Assembly: GCA_017795105.1 (NCBI GenBank) | Contig: CP051247.1 | Location: forward strand, 3,038,001 to 3,102,000 | From: Planctomycetaceae bacterium | GTDB lineage: Bacteria > Planctomycetota > Planctomycetia > Planctomycetales > Planctomycetaceae | Direction of reading: 5' to 3' | Length of the DNA: 64,000 nucleotides | Shown: positions 19,349 to 29,927 of the stretch, piece by piece | Layout: the number at the start of each line of letters is the position of its first letter | Numbering within the stretch: the first letter of the stretch is position 1 | The notes under the pieces: model-generated | Databases searched by the model: none | What the model was told of the DNA's origin: nothing | The model's input: only the letters and a program-made list of their open reading frames with translations | Translations under genes and position numbers: made by a program

Positions 19349-19942
19349 ATGCGTTATCTCGTTGTTCTACTCCTTCTCTTTTCGGCCGGCTGCGGCAGAC
19401 CGCCTGCGTCGATCGTCCCCCTTTGCGAGTCCGAGGACGTTCGCCACGATGCCCGCCTGAACGGCGAATGGCGACCGCGTTCAGGTGACCCGAAGCCGAA
19501 CCGGAAACCGCTCATCAGTTTCGGTTCCCTCGAAGACATCACCGTTTCGATCACTTCCAATCGTGACGCCGGCTACACGCTCACACTCAGACGCGACGAG
19601 AATCAGATCGCCCTGGACGGCACGCTCACCCGCCTCGGCGATTCCGATTACCTCACGTTGCGACAACCGGCCATTCAGGACGCGGCTCTCGGAGGAACCA
19701 CTCTGCGTCCGTACTTCCTCACGAAATGCACCATCGGCAAGGACGAAATCCGCCTGACCGGCTGCCACAGCGAACGCTTCCAGGAAGTCCTCCAGCAAGC
19801 CGAACTCCCCCACCTCGAAGCCGACGCCGGCCTCGTCTTCACCGGAACCACCGAAGCACTGCGAACGATCCTCGAACACCACGAAGAGACACTCTTCCCC
19901 ACAGGACGAGACGACCTGATCCTTATTCCAGCCGAGCCCTAG
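19349..19942 (+). CDS. Lipoprotein of unknown function
   Basis: 197 aa from ATG 19349, preceded by ACGGAGG about 6 bp upstream; a longer in-frame ORF has no signal peptide. The N-terminus MRYLVVLLLLFSAGCG is a lipoprotein signal with lipobox FSAGC, so the mature protein would be lipid-anchored at Cys15. The rest is a small beta-rich domain without a motif known to me. The gene is divergent from the DUF2721 gene. Confidence 0.72.
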   Translation: MRYLVVLLLLFSAGCGRPPASIVPLCESEDVRHDARLNGEWRPRSGDPKPNRKPLISFGSLEDITVSITSNRDAGYTLTLRRDENQIALDGTLTRLGDSDYLTLRQPAIQDAALGGTTLRPYFLTKCTIGKDEIRLTGCHSERFQEVLQQAELPHLEADAGLVFTGTTEALRTILEHHEETLFPTGRDDLILIPAEP

Positions 19943-19959
19943 CCCAAGCCGGGGTGCCG

Positions 19960-20001
19960 GGTGCCATGCCCACGCTCGCGTGGGCATGCATGGTCTGCGA
20001 A
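19960..20001. repeat. Repeat R3, copy 1 (GTGCCATGCCCACGC...)
   Basis: 42 bp with a TGCCCACGC/GCGTGGGCA hairpin, followed by TGCATGGTCTGCGAA. A near-identical copy in the same orientation is at 21122-21164 and a shorter one at 25056-25084. The first two copies bracket the SMI1/KNR4 and 20618 genes. A related CCCCGGTTG...CTACCGGGG hairpin follows immediately (20010-20032). Confidence 0.8.
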
Positions 20002-20139
20002 CCGGGTAGCCCCGGTTGCTCCGCTACCGGGGCCGACGAAGTCGGCAGGAAGTTTTACAATGAGATCCCAGCCCCCTGTGGATTCACCACTGCTGAGGAA
20101 TCATCCCCGATGACGCGATAACGAACAGATGGCCGATCG

Positions 20140-20577
20140 ATGAAGTGGCGTGAATTCATCTCCAGTCTGACAGACGAGGCAACATTCTTTGCCGGCGCGA
20201 CAACCGCTGCCATTACTGAGGCGGAGGACCGCCTCGATATCGAGTTTCCCGACGACCTGCGATCACTCTTGCGAGAATCGAATGGAGTGTGGGGCCAGTA
20301 CGAACTGGGACTGGTGTGGAACCTCGAACGCGTTCTTCAGGACAATCTTCTCTTCCGCTGCAACAAAGACTTCTGTGACCTCTACATGCCTTTCGACCAT
20401 CTGCTCTTCTTTGCGGACGCTGGCAACGGAGACCAGTTTGCGTTCCCAATCCAGAACGGGAGAATACAGCGTCCCGACGTATTTGTGTGGGATCATGAAA
20501 GTGACGATCGCCGCTGGGTTGCCGGATCGCTGCAGCAATACCTGCAGTGGTGGCTCGATGGGACTTTGAAGCTATAG
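20140..20577 (+). CDS. SMI1/KNR4 family protein
   Basis: 145 aa. Shows the SUKH-fold pattern of SMI1/KNR4: TEAEDRLDIEFPDDLRSLLRESNGVWG at 26-52, a central LLFFADAGNGDQFAFPI strand pair, and VFVWDHESDDRRWVAGSLQQYLQWWLDG at the end. In bacteria, stand-alone members are often immunity proteins against polymorphic or contact-dependent toxins. No toxin gene is nearby, so this may be an orphan immunity gene. It sits in a repeat-rich stretch and is followed 40 bp later by another small gene of unknown type. Confidence 0.85.
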   Translation: MKWREFISSLTDEATFFAGATTAAITEAEDRLDIEFPDDLRSLLRESNGVWGQYELGLVWNLERVLQDNLLFRCNKDFCDLYMPFDHLLFFADAGNGDQFAFPIQNGRIQRPDVFVWDHESDDRRWVAGSLQQYLQWWLDGTLKL

Positions 20578-20617
20578 GTTGTCCGGAACTTCGCAAACAA
20601 CTAGAGGTGTGACTGCC

Positions 20618-21049
20618 ATGGTAGAATCAACCAAAGCGAAACTGACTGCCTGTGGATACTCATTGGAATTGATCGTGGGTACTGCAAAAGAATCGTGGGT
20701 AGATTGTGTCCTCGTTCTCAAGTGCGACGCGTCTTCTGAACTTTTACAAATGAGAAGCATCCCATTCTACATGTCACGGGACGACTTCGGACGGCTGGTG
20801 CAATTCCTTGCGGATCAATCTGCTCTTGATTGCGATGATCGATGGACCTTCGTAACGATGAGCCTTGGCTTTCAATTGTCAATCCTCGACGCAGACGAGG
20901 AAGAGGCCACCGTTCAAGCCCTGTTAAACGTGGGCATGGATGATGGCAACAGAGTTTATGCTGGTTGCCTGAGTCAGGTGCCTATGGCAGACTTGCGTCG
21001 ATTTAGTAACTCTGTCGCCAGCTTGGAGAAAAGCGTGTTTCTGTCGTGA
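20618..21049 (+). CDS. Small soluble protein of unknown function
   Basis: 143 aa from ATG 20618, which has AGAGGTG about 7 bp upstream; an in-frame TTG at 20579 is less likely. The protein is acidic, without signal peptide or membrane segments, and alternates predicted strands and helices (SIPFYMSRDDFGRLVQFLADQS). Base composition looks less GC-rich than flanking genes. Position after the SMI1/KNR4 gene, between direct copies of repeat R3, suggests an accessory cassette, perhaps a second immunity-type gene. Confidence 0.6.
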   Translation: MVESTKAKLTACGYSLELIVGTAKESWVDCVLVLKCDASSELLQMRSIPFYMSRDDFGRLVQFLADQSALDCDDRWTFVTMSLGFQLSILDADEEEATVQALLNVGMDDGNRVYAGCLSQVPMADLRRFSNSVASLEKSVFLS

Positions 21050-21121
21050 TCCATGGCGATCACGATCGTCGCAGGCCGTGTCGGTGTGAAGGGTTGCAGC
21101 ATGCCCGATTGAGGAAGCCGG

Positions 21122-21164
21122 GGGTGCCATGCCCACGCTTGCGTGGGCATGCATGGTCTGCGAA
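21122..21164. repeat. Repeat R3, copy 2
   Basis: GGGTGCCATGCCCACGCTTG and onward to CTGCGAA, matching 19960-20001 with only one or two differences and in the same orientation. Together they flank two short genes. Confidence 0.8.
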
Positions 21165-21262
21165 ACAGATCCCCGCGTGTTTCGCTCACCCTCTTCCGGC
21201 GGGGGGGAGAAACCTTTCCGGGTCAACCGGAGCGACTGAACTTTCGAAAGCGTCGAACTGCA

Positions 21263-22522
21263 ATGCGCGACTGGATCAACTTCCTCTACCATCGCTTCCG
21301 GGAACAACTCTGGGCGAAGCCGGCAGTGATCTGCGGCTTGTCGGTGATCGTCGTATTTCTCGCCAAAGCGGCGGATGATACGGGCCTCGGCTCCGTGGCT
21401 CCGAATGTTTCTGTCGATTCTCTGGAGACGCTGCTGAAAGTGATTGCCGCGAGCATGCTCGTGATGGCCATCTTCGCGGTCGGCTCCATGGTTTCGGCGT
21501 TTGCATCCGCGAGCAGCAGCGCAACGCCCCGGGCATTCCCGCTGATCATTTCTGATGATGTTTCCCAGAATGCTCTCACGGCGTTTATTGGGGCATTCAT
21601 TTTCAGCATTGTCGCATTGTTTGCGCTCCAGAATGAATATTACGGTCCAGCGGGCCGTTTCACGCTTTTGGTAATGACCTTTTTCGTGTTCTCCGTGGTC
21701 ATCCTCACGTTTGTCTGGTGGGTTGATCGAATCGCTCGTCTCGGTCGGCTCGGTGCCACGATCGATAAAGTCGAGGCGGCAGCATCAGCTGCGATCCGGC
21801 GACGTCGACATGCTCCACGGCTTGGCGGTTCGAAAGTGGTCCCACGCGATGCAGACGCGATTGAGGTTTACGGCCGTTCGGTCGGCTATGTACGACATGT
21901 GAAGGTGGCCACGCTGCAGTCCATAGCCGAGGAGTACAAGACCGTGATCGAGGTGGCAGCCCTGCCGGGAACGTTCGCTTCTCCCGCTCGGCCGCTGGCC
22001 TACGTTCCGAAGCATCCGGAGATTTCCGCGGACGTGTGTCACGAGATCTCCGCCGCTTTTGTCATCGGTCGGGATCGGACATTTGAAGACGACCCGCGCT
22101 TTGGTCTTGTGGTTCTCTCAGAGATCGGCAGCCGTGCACTGTCACCCGGCATTAACGATTCCGGTTCCGCGATCGGCGTTCTGGGATCCCTCGTACGACT
22201 TCTTGTTCTCTGGGCCGAGCCCGCCGAGAACGACCCGCCCGCCGAACCGCAGTTCACTCGTGTCGCGGTTCCGGAGCTGGATCTCAAAGACATGTTTGAT
22301 GACGCGTTTACCATGATCGCACGAGACGGAGCGGGTGCGGTCGAGGTGGTTGTGCGGCTGCAGAAAAGTTTCGAGGCACTGGCGTCAGTCGGCAACATGG
22401 AAGCCCGCCGGGTTGCGCTCCTTCACGCCCGCCTGTCCGTCGCCCGGGCCGAGAAAGCGATGGAAATCCCAGAAGATCTGGAAGCCGTCAGAACCGCTGG
22501 GCGATTCGCAATGGTCGATTAA
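21263..22522 (+). CDS. DUF2254 membrane protein
   Basis: 419 aa from ATG 21263. Four membrane segments in the first half (about 16-33, 55-80, 105-128, 136-155) match the DUF2254 layout, with WAKPAVICGLSVIVVF first and SASSSATPRAFPLI between the second and third. The soluble C-terminal half includes DPRFGLVVLSEIGSRALSPGINDSGSA (about 270), the strongest family signature. DUF2254 proteins are uncharacterised inner-membrane proteins. The gene stands alone between repeat R3 and a gene of unknown type. Confidence 0.85.
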   Translation: MRDWINFLYHRFREQLWAKPAVICGLSVIVVFLAKAADDTGLGSVAPNVSVDSLETLLKVIAASMLVMAIFAVGSMVSAFASASSSATPRAFPLIISDDVSQNALTAFIGAFIFSIVALFALQNEYYGPAGRFTLLVMTFFVFSVVILTFVWWVDRIARLGRLGATIDKVEAAASAAIRRRRHAPRLGGSKVVPRDADAIEVYGRSVGYVRHVKVATLQSIAEEYKTVIEVAALPGTFASPARPLAYVPKHPEISADVCHEISAAFVIGRDRTFEDDPRFGLVVLSEIGSRALSPGINDSGSAIGVLGSLVRLLVLWAEPAENDPPAEPQFTRVAVPELDLKDMFDDAFTMIARDGAGAVEVVVRLQKSFEALASVGNMEARRVALLHARLSVARAEKAMEIPEDLEAVRTAGRFAMVD

Positions 22523-22573
22523 TGGACTGGCCTGCAAGCCGATTGAATTCCCCCCCTATCAAGAGGCACCCAC

Positions 22574-23164
22574 GTGGACACCACACTCGAATCAGCAATC
22601 GATCGTCACATGCGATCCAACCAAGTCGACCGTGCCGCTGACTTTATGGAGACTCGGCTGCGAGCCGTCGCGAAGGATCGCTTCGCATCTCTGGCCGAGT
22701 CGCACTTCACGAACCCGCCCGGGGACGTGCTGGCGTATCTCAATGAATTCATCGACGCCTGCCGGACCCGATGCGATGTGCGAGCCGTGTATCTGGAGAT
22801 GAACGGATTCGATATTAACTACGACCGCTGGTATTTCGATCCGTTCGCGTATACGGACTATTCTGCTGACCCGGACGATCTGGACTGGCTCTGCGACTGG
22901 GTTTCGCCGCAATGGCCAACGATGACCCTGACCGGTCTTGAGCAAACGCAGGACGATTTTCGCTGGTACATGGAGAACCGGATTTACGAGAACAAGACGC
23001 ACGACACGGAGGTAGAAATCGCGGCCTGCCTGGTGACGGTTCGCTTCGTACAACTCATTCAGGCCTCCCTGCAATCGGGAACACTAATCTGCCCCGTGCC
23101 CGTACTGGCTACCGCACATGACTTCGAAATCCATGGACGATTCCTGCCGGGAGAGACGAAGTAG
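22574..23164 (+). CDS. Soluble protein of unknown function
   Basis: 196 aa from a GTG at 22574 with AAGAGG about 8 bp upstream. No signal peptide or membrane segment. Rich in aromatic and acidic residues (NYDRWYFDPFAYTDY, DDLDWLCDWVSPQWP). I do not recognise a family; the composition and the position among SMI1/KNR4 and similar small genes fit an immunity-like or adaptor protein, but this is only context. It starts 51 bp after DUF2254 on the same strand. Confidence 0.6.
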   Translation: MDTTLESAIDRHMRSNQVDRAADFMETRLRAVAKDRFASLAESHFTNPPGDVLAYLNEFIDACRTRCDVRAVYLEMNGFDINYDRWYFDPFAYTDYSADPDDLDWLCDWVSPQWPTMTLTGLEQTQDDFRWYMENRIYENKTHDTEVEIAACLVTVRFVQLIQASLQSGTLICPVPVLATAHDFEIHGRFLPGETK

Positions 23165-23173
23165 CAACGCGAC

Positions 23174-23623
23174 TCAAACACTGTCCGACTTGCCGGGCTG
23201 AAGATGCCTGTTCGCCGCCAGTTGCCGGTATCTCGTGCGAACGTTCCGACGCAATCGGGAACTCATCAGATCCCGATACTCATCAAGTTCCTGATAGAGT
23301 CCCCCGGCCAGTGCGCTTCGGGGACGGCTCGTGTCCGGATTCGTGCTGCGGAGTGCGATTGCGACGGAATCTCCGAAGATCTGAAGCTTTCTGATCAACG
23401 TCGCGTGCCGCGAACTGGTTTGAAGATGCCGGGCATTCATCGCTCTCGCGACTTCAAGATCCAGCTCTCCCTGGAGAGCAAGGATCGCATCCGCTTCGAA
23501 CCCACTGTCCGCTCTCGAAGTCTTTCGGCGTTCGAGAGAGATCGCGATGGCTGCGACGCTCATCAGCAGAATCAGGTAGCCGAGGGCTCCCCAGTGCTCG
23601 TAGAACCATTGAATCGGACGCAT
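23174..23623 (-). CDS. Small single-pass membrane protein
   Basis: 149 aa from ATG 23623, which has GGAAGAG 5 bp upstream; a GTG 12 bp further is also in frame. One membrane helix near the N-terminus (about 10-28, WGALGYLILLMSVAAIAI), then a charged helical cytoplasmic tail with many arginines (SSRLRRNVRTRYRQLAANRH). No family recognised. Convergent with the gene at 22574, 9 bp between stops. Confidence 0.62.
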   Translation of the reverse strand: MRPIQWFYEHWGALGYLILLMSVAAIAISLERRKTSRADSGFEADAILALQGELDLEVARAMNARHLQTSSRHATLIRKLQIFGDSVAIALRSTNPDTSRPRSALAGGLYQELDEYRDLMSSRLRRNVRTRYRQLAANRHLQPGKSDSV

Positions 23624-23731
23624 CAGCTCTTCCACAGGTCAGGCTCTGCCAGGGATAAGTGTGCTCGTTTGCACGTCTCACAGATTATGATAATCCTTCA
23701 GCATTGGAGACACCGCAGGATGATTAACGCG

Positions 23732-23900
23732 GGATGGCCCTGAGGTTTACCTCCGGGTTGCGCAGCAACAAGCGGTTTCCCATTGACGGACTTCGGTCTT
23801 GAACGCGTCCCATCCCAAGGTAGGCAAGTTGTGTTTTACCGGACTCCGCGTCTGGGGTGTGCCAACGGTAACGAGCGACTGCCTGTGACTTCGTCACCCG
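23732..23900. mobile_element. Degenerate copy of MITE-like element M1
   Basis: Starts GGATGGCCCTGAGGTTTACC and follows the sequence of the intact element at 25319-25509 through TTGACGGACTTCGGT..., GGACTCCGCGTCTG and GACTTCGTCACCCGG with scattered differences. The right terminal inverted repeat is eroded after the ACCCGG. No coding capacity seen; the right boundary is approximate. Confidence 0.65.
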
Positions 23901-23952
23901 GGAGAGTGCCCCATTGGCATGAAGTTTCGATCGTCCCTGGAATCAGAAATTG

Positions 23953-24107
23953 GGGTGGCCCGTCCGGCACGGGCGGGTGACGAAGTCACAAGAGGCCGCA
24001 CCATGGACGAGACTTCTTCGAGACCGGATGATTTCAATCCCTAAGACACGGATGGCGCTGCCTCTTGTCGCTGACGCGACCCGCCCGCTCAGGCGGACGG
24101 GCCACCC
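23953..24107. mobile_element. MITE-like element M2
   Basis: About 155 bp bounded by GGGTGGCCCGTCCG on the left and CGGACGGGCCACCC on the right, a perfect 14-bp inverted repeat, with further inner matches (GGGCGGGT/ACCCGCCC and CACAAGAGG/CCTCTTGTC). The ends share the GGxTGGCCCG start of M1. No ORF. The whole gap 23624-24263 holds only this and the degenerate M1 copy. Confidence 0.68.
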
Positions 24108-24263
24108 ATGGGTCTATTTTGTATTCGCTGCCGCTCAAGTGACATGCCGGTAAACATTTGCTACAGTGTGGGCCGCCCGATGTTATGGGGACTCGCGATA
24201 CTGATTTTAGAGGATAACGTCTGCCACACTGTCGGCTTTAATGTACCTGCGTAGGCTTTTGTA

Positions 24264-24734
24264 ATGGCGAATTGGTATATTCAGTTAATGGGTGACACGG
24301 TCGGCCCCCTGTCAAATGTGGAACTCCGTGATCGTGCACGTAGTGGTGAAATTACGGCAGAGACACTCATCACACGAGATGGTATTGATCGCTGGGTAAC
24401 CGCTGATCGTGTATCCGGCCTGTTCGATTCTCCTGATCCGTCGCAGTCCAATTCAACTGAGTCGTCTGATGTAGGACATTCTACAGCCAATTCTCTCGAT
24501 AGAGATTCTTCAAAGGAGCCCAGTATGCCGGGTACGCAGTCTGCGACGAAGCAATACAAGGTGTTAACGCAAAAAGACAAATGGTTCAGTGGAAAATTTG
24601 ACCCTGCGAAGCTGGAAGAAGCTCTCAATGCATATGCAGAGCAGGGTTGGGTCGTCAAAGCGGCAGCGACCGCGGCGATTACAGGTATAATGAGCGGTAA
24701 TCGGGACGAAATGATCATCATTCTGGAGCGATAA
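24264..24734 (+). CDS. GYF_2 (DUF4339)-DUF4177 protein
   Basis: 156 aa. Residues 3-52 (WYIQLMGDTVGPLSNVELRDRA...GIDRWVTADRVSGLF) are a GYF_2 domain, a peptide-binding module often attached to membrane or multi-domain proteins. A low-complexity Ser/Asp linker follows, and residues 96-156 (YKVLTQKDKWFSGKFDPAKLEEALNAYAEQGW) are a DUF4177 unit. No membrane segment. Base composition is visibly lower in GC than neighbouring genes, and repeats flank it, which suggests acquisition by transfer. The next gene starts 1 bp after the stop. Confidence 0.8.
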   Translation: MANWYIQLMGDTVGPLSNVELRDRARSGEITAETLITRDGIDRWVTADRVSGLFDSPDPSQSNSTESSDVGHSTANSLDRDSSKEPSMPGTQSATKQYKVLTQKDKWFSGKFDPAKLEEALNAYAEQGWVVKAAATAAITGIMSGNRDEMIIILER

Positions 24735-24735
24735 A

Positions 24736-25032
24736 ATGCACGTCACACAACAAGACGGTATCGCATTCTACGAAGGGATGCCTGATAAATGTGAGCCACT
24801 GAAGCCAGTTAAGATTGAGATCGGTGGAATGCTCGTTACGCAGTCGCAGCTAAAAACGCTGAAGGACGTTAAGCGAGAACTGGCGGCACGTGCTTCTAGA
24901 GCCGGCGGCAACGCGATTGTAAATTTTGAATACGGTCAGAAATCCGTCGGATTTTTTCGCTCTATATTCCAGATAGACGATGTTAATTGGTTTGGGAGTG
25001 GACTGATCGCGCGTGTCGATAAGCTCTCCTGA
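24736..25032 (+). CDS. Small protein of unknown function coupled to the GYF_2-DUF4177 gene
   Basis: 98 aa, starting 1 bp after the preceding stop, so almost certainly co-translated with it. No signal peptide or membrane helix. The middle (KDVKRELAARASRAGGNAIVNFEYGQKS) recalls small YbjQ/DUF74-like folds in which an alternating strand-helix pattern ends in GGNAIV, but the match is loose. Shares the lower GC of its partner. Confidence 0.62.
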   Translation: MHVTQQDGIAFYEGMPDKCEPLKPVKIEIGGMLVTQSQLKTLKDVKRELAARASRAGGNAIVNFEYGQKSVGFFRSIFQIDDVNWFGSGLIARVDKLS

Positions 25033-25055
25033 TAGAGCAACAGAGGATTCTTGCC

Positions 25056-25084
25056 GGGTGCCATGCCCACGCTTGCGTGGGCAT
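25056..25084. repeat. Repeat R3, copy 3 (short)
   Basis: GGGTGCCATGCCCACGCTTG then CGTGGGCAT, the hairpin part of the repeats at 19960 and 21122, without the TGCATGGTCTGCGAA tail. Confidence 0.75.
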
Positions 25085-25117
25085 AATCGGATCGGAGAGC
25101 TGGATCGAACGATGGCC

Positions 25118-25317
25118 GACAAATCCCACTGGCGGAGCCAGTGGCACACCCGTTGAGGCGTCCGTTACCCCTTTACCACGAAGTTCACCAGTCGTCCCGG
25201 GATGCAGACTGTTTTCACGATCTGCTTGCCTTCGAGTTGAGCCGAGACGGATTCGTCCGCCTTGGCCGCTGCTTCCATCGCTTTGGCATCCGAGCCGGCG
25301 GGGACTTTGATTTTGGC
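25118..25317 (-). pseudogene. Duplicated 3' end of leuS (50 codons plus downstream flank)
   Basis: 200 bp aligning without gaps to 26200-26399, with about 12 differences by eye (about 94% identity). Positions 25165-25317 encode the last 50 residues of leucyl-tRNA synthetase, from AKIKVPAGSDAK to LVNFVVKG and the stop; only one residue differs (Ser for Ala in ESVxAQL), although about nine bases do. The copy stops abruptly where element M1 begins at 25318. It has no start of its own and cannot make LeuS. The mostly synonymous pattern implies that both 3' ends diverged under selection in functional genes, as at the ends of elements that integrate into a gene's 3' end. Confidence 0.85.
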
Positions 25318-25318
25318 G

Positions 25319-25509
25319 GGATGGCCCGGAGGTTTACCTCCGGGTTGCGCAGCAACAAGCAGTTTCCCATTGACGGACTTCGGTTCTGGACGGGTCACAT
25401 CCCACGGCAGGCAAGTTGTGTTTTCCCGGACTCCGCGTCTGCGGTTTGCCAACGGTTGCGGGCGACTGCTTGTGGCTTCGTCACCCGGAGGTGAACCTCC
25501 GGGCCATCC
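25319..25509. mobile_element. MITE-like element M1 with palindromic inverted ends
   Basis: 191 bp with 27-bp terminal inverted repeats at 25319-25345 and 25483-25509, differing at one position. Each end is itself a hairpin (CCCGGAGGT/ACCTCCGGG). The spacer carries no ORF. A degenerate relative lies at 23732. It abuts the truncated leuS copy. Confidence 0.75.
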
Positions 25510-25564
25510 TGTCGCCACTCTTGTAGCCTTGCGACCCTGCTAAATCTGCCGATTGTTGGAAACG

Positions 25565-26041
25565 ATGTCTGCCACTTTCGAACAACGCGCCAATGAGAAG
25601 CGAGTCGCCTACATACTCGGTGCGGCTTCAATTGAGGAGTTGATTGCATGGACTGATACAGAGATCGAACTCGCTGCCGATCCTCCGACCGGCCTTCTTG
25701 AACTTTCGGTAGGCCGAGGATTTGCGAGGTCCCGTGTGATCGAACTACTGAATCAGCTTCCGGTCAATACGAAGGATCTCATCTCGACATGCCGGGGTAT
25801 GGGGAGTTTGGCCCAACACGTCCGAGCCGGAAACGTGGATGTCCAATCGGCAGTCCGGCGTTGCTACGAGTATTTGCGTGATGAGCACCTGCTTTATGAA
25901 GATCCATTTGTTGAGCTGATATCACTGGAAGATGACCTCTCATTGATTCGAGACGGAATCTTCGCCGATGACAAACTAAAGGATCTTCGAGCCAACTTTT
26001 TAGATACACTCGATGAAATGCAACGCTTCGAAAGCGAGTAG
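25565..26041 (+). CDS. Small helical protein of unknown function
   Basis: 158 aa from ATG 25565; a TTG 12 bp upstream is in frame. Acidic and mostly alpha-helical, without signal or membrane segment. No motif recognised. It is the only gene in the roughly 0.9-kb stretch between the two copies of the leuS 3' end, so it may have arrived as cargo. Its composition is a little AT-richer than leuS. Confidence 0.62.
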   Translation: MSATFEQRANEKRVAYILGAASIEELIAWTDTEIELAADPPTGLLELSVGRGFARSRVIELLNQLPVNTKDLISTCRGMGSLAQHVRAGNVDVQSAVRRCYEYLRDEHLLYEDPFVELISLEDDLSLIRDGIFADDKLKDLRANFLDTLDEMQRFESE

Positions 26042-26044
26042 CGA

Positions 26045-26114
26045 GTAGGTCAGGCACTGCCTGACGGAAAAAGGACACTGCTGGAACATTCGCGTCAGGC
26101 GGTGCCTGACCTAC
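26045..26114. repeat. 70-bp inverted-repeat element M3
   Basis: Outer arms of 22 bp at 26045-26066 and 26093-26114 (GTAGGTCAGGCACTGCCTGA and its complement) with one mismatch; each arm is itself a GTCAGGCA/TGCCTGAC hairpin. The 26-bp centre has no feature. Same hairpin-spacer-hairpin plan as the other elements here. Begins 4 bp after the stop of the gene at 25565. Confidence 0.75.
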
Positions 26115-26246
26115 GTTACTGCCACGACGGCAGACGTCAGATGCCCATACCGTAACGGGGCATGCTCTATGGAGTCGCAGAGAAGAGTCAACGCCGGTTG
26201 ACAAATCGCACTGGCGGAGCCAGTGGCACACCCATTAAGGCGTCCG

Positions 26247-29171
<2,925 letters not shown>

Positions 29172-29210
29172 GAGTCTGAATTCAGCTGTAGGAAGGAGAC
29201 GAATCGTCGG

Positions 29211-29281
29211 GTGACACTGGCTCCGCCAGTGACGTATTGCATCGCTCCAGACGCTGCCATCACTGGCAGAGCCAGTGGCAC
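29211..29281. repeat. 71-bp inverted-repeat element M4
   Basis: Arms at 29211-29234 and 29258-29281 are inverted copies with about three mismatches; each is a CACTGGCTC/GCCAGTG-type hairpin. It lies just upstream of leuS (start at 29171) and could separate leuS from its promoter or lie in its leader. The same CACTGGC/GCCAGTG core occurs next to both leuS 3' ends and at 9724. Confidence 0.7.
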
Positions 29282-29440
29282 AACTTCGGAGCGGACGGTG
29301 ACAGCCGCTAGTTTAAGGCGACAACCGCGGCTTGTATACGGTTCGGGAATCCAGCCCGATTCTCCCGAAACGGGTGGCCCGGAAGACTCGTTCGGGGCCA
29401 CGCGAAACGCGGAGAAGATCGTACCGGGGCCACGTAGTGA

Positions 29441-29610
29441 GTAAGTTCCCTCGCCCCCGTGGGGGAGAGGGTTAGGGTGAGGGGGAAATGCGGGTGACAT
29501 GCTTCACGGGCCGTTGGTTCGAATTTGTTCTTATGTGTATGGAACATCGCTGGTTCACCGCCCCCTCATCCGCCCTTCGGGCACCTTCTCCCCCTGAAGG
29601 GGGCGAAGGG
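29441..29610. repeat. Composite repeat R1, copy 2 (about 170 bp)
   Basis: 29441-29518 matches 4101-4178; the following part (TGGAACATCGCTGGTT..., CTCATCCGCCCTTCGGG, ending with the CCCCCTGAAGGGGG hairpin) is shared with 53875-53922. No gene is visible in the 756-bp gap 29172-29927, which consists mostly of M4, this repeat and R2. Confidence 0.8.
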
Positions 29611-29693
29611 ACAAGAGTCGCCTGAGTAACAAGGTTGGGCTGGCTATTCGTCATCTGTTCAAGACCTTCTGGGCAATAAATCCCACGTCTCTC

Positions 29694-29724
29694 GCCACCC
29701 CGGTTGAATCAACCGGGGCTACCC
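29694..29724. repeat. Palindromic repeat R2, copy 2
   Basis: Identical to 4288-4318, with the CCCCGGTTGA/TCAACCGGGG stem. Confidence 0.85.
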
Positions 29725-29927
29725 CACTACGCCTAACGTCATCGCAGCCTCGTGCGGCTTTCGTTCGCACCGGCGACTTTCCCGAGAACGTTCCCGTTGC
29801 GGTTTTCCGTATCGACATGGTCGACGGAAATCGGACAATAGTGTTAAGGTCTGCGTAAACGGCTTCTCTGCGGTTTCATGCTGAGTCCGCCTTCTTGTGA
29901 GTCGCCTTCTGCAAAGCGAACGATGCC

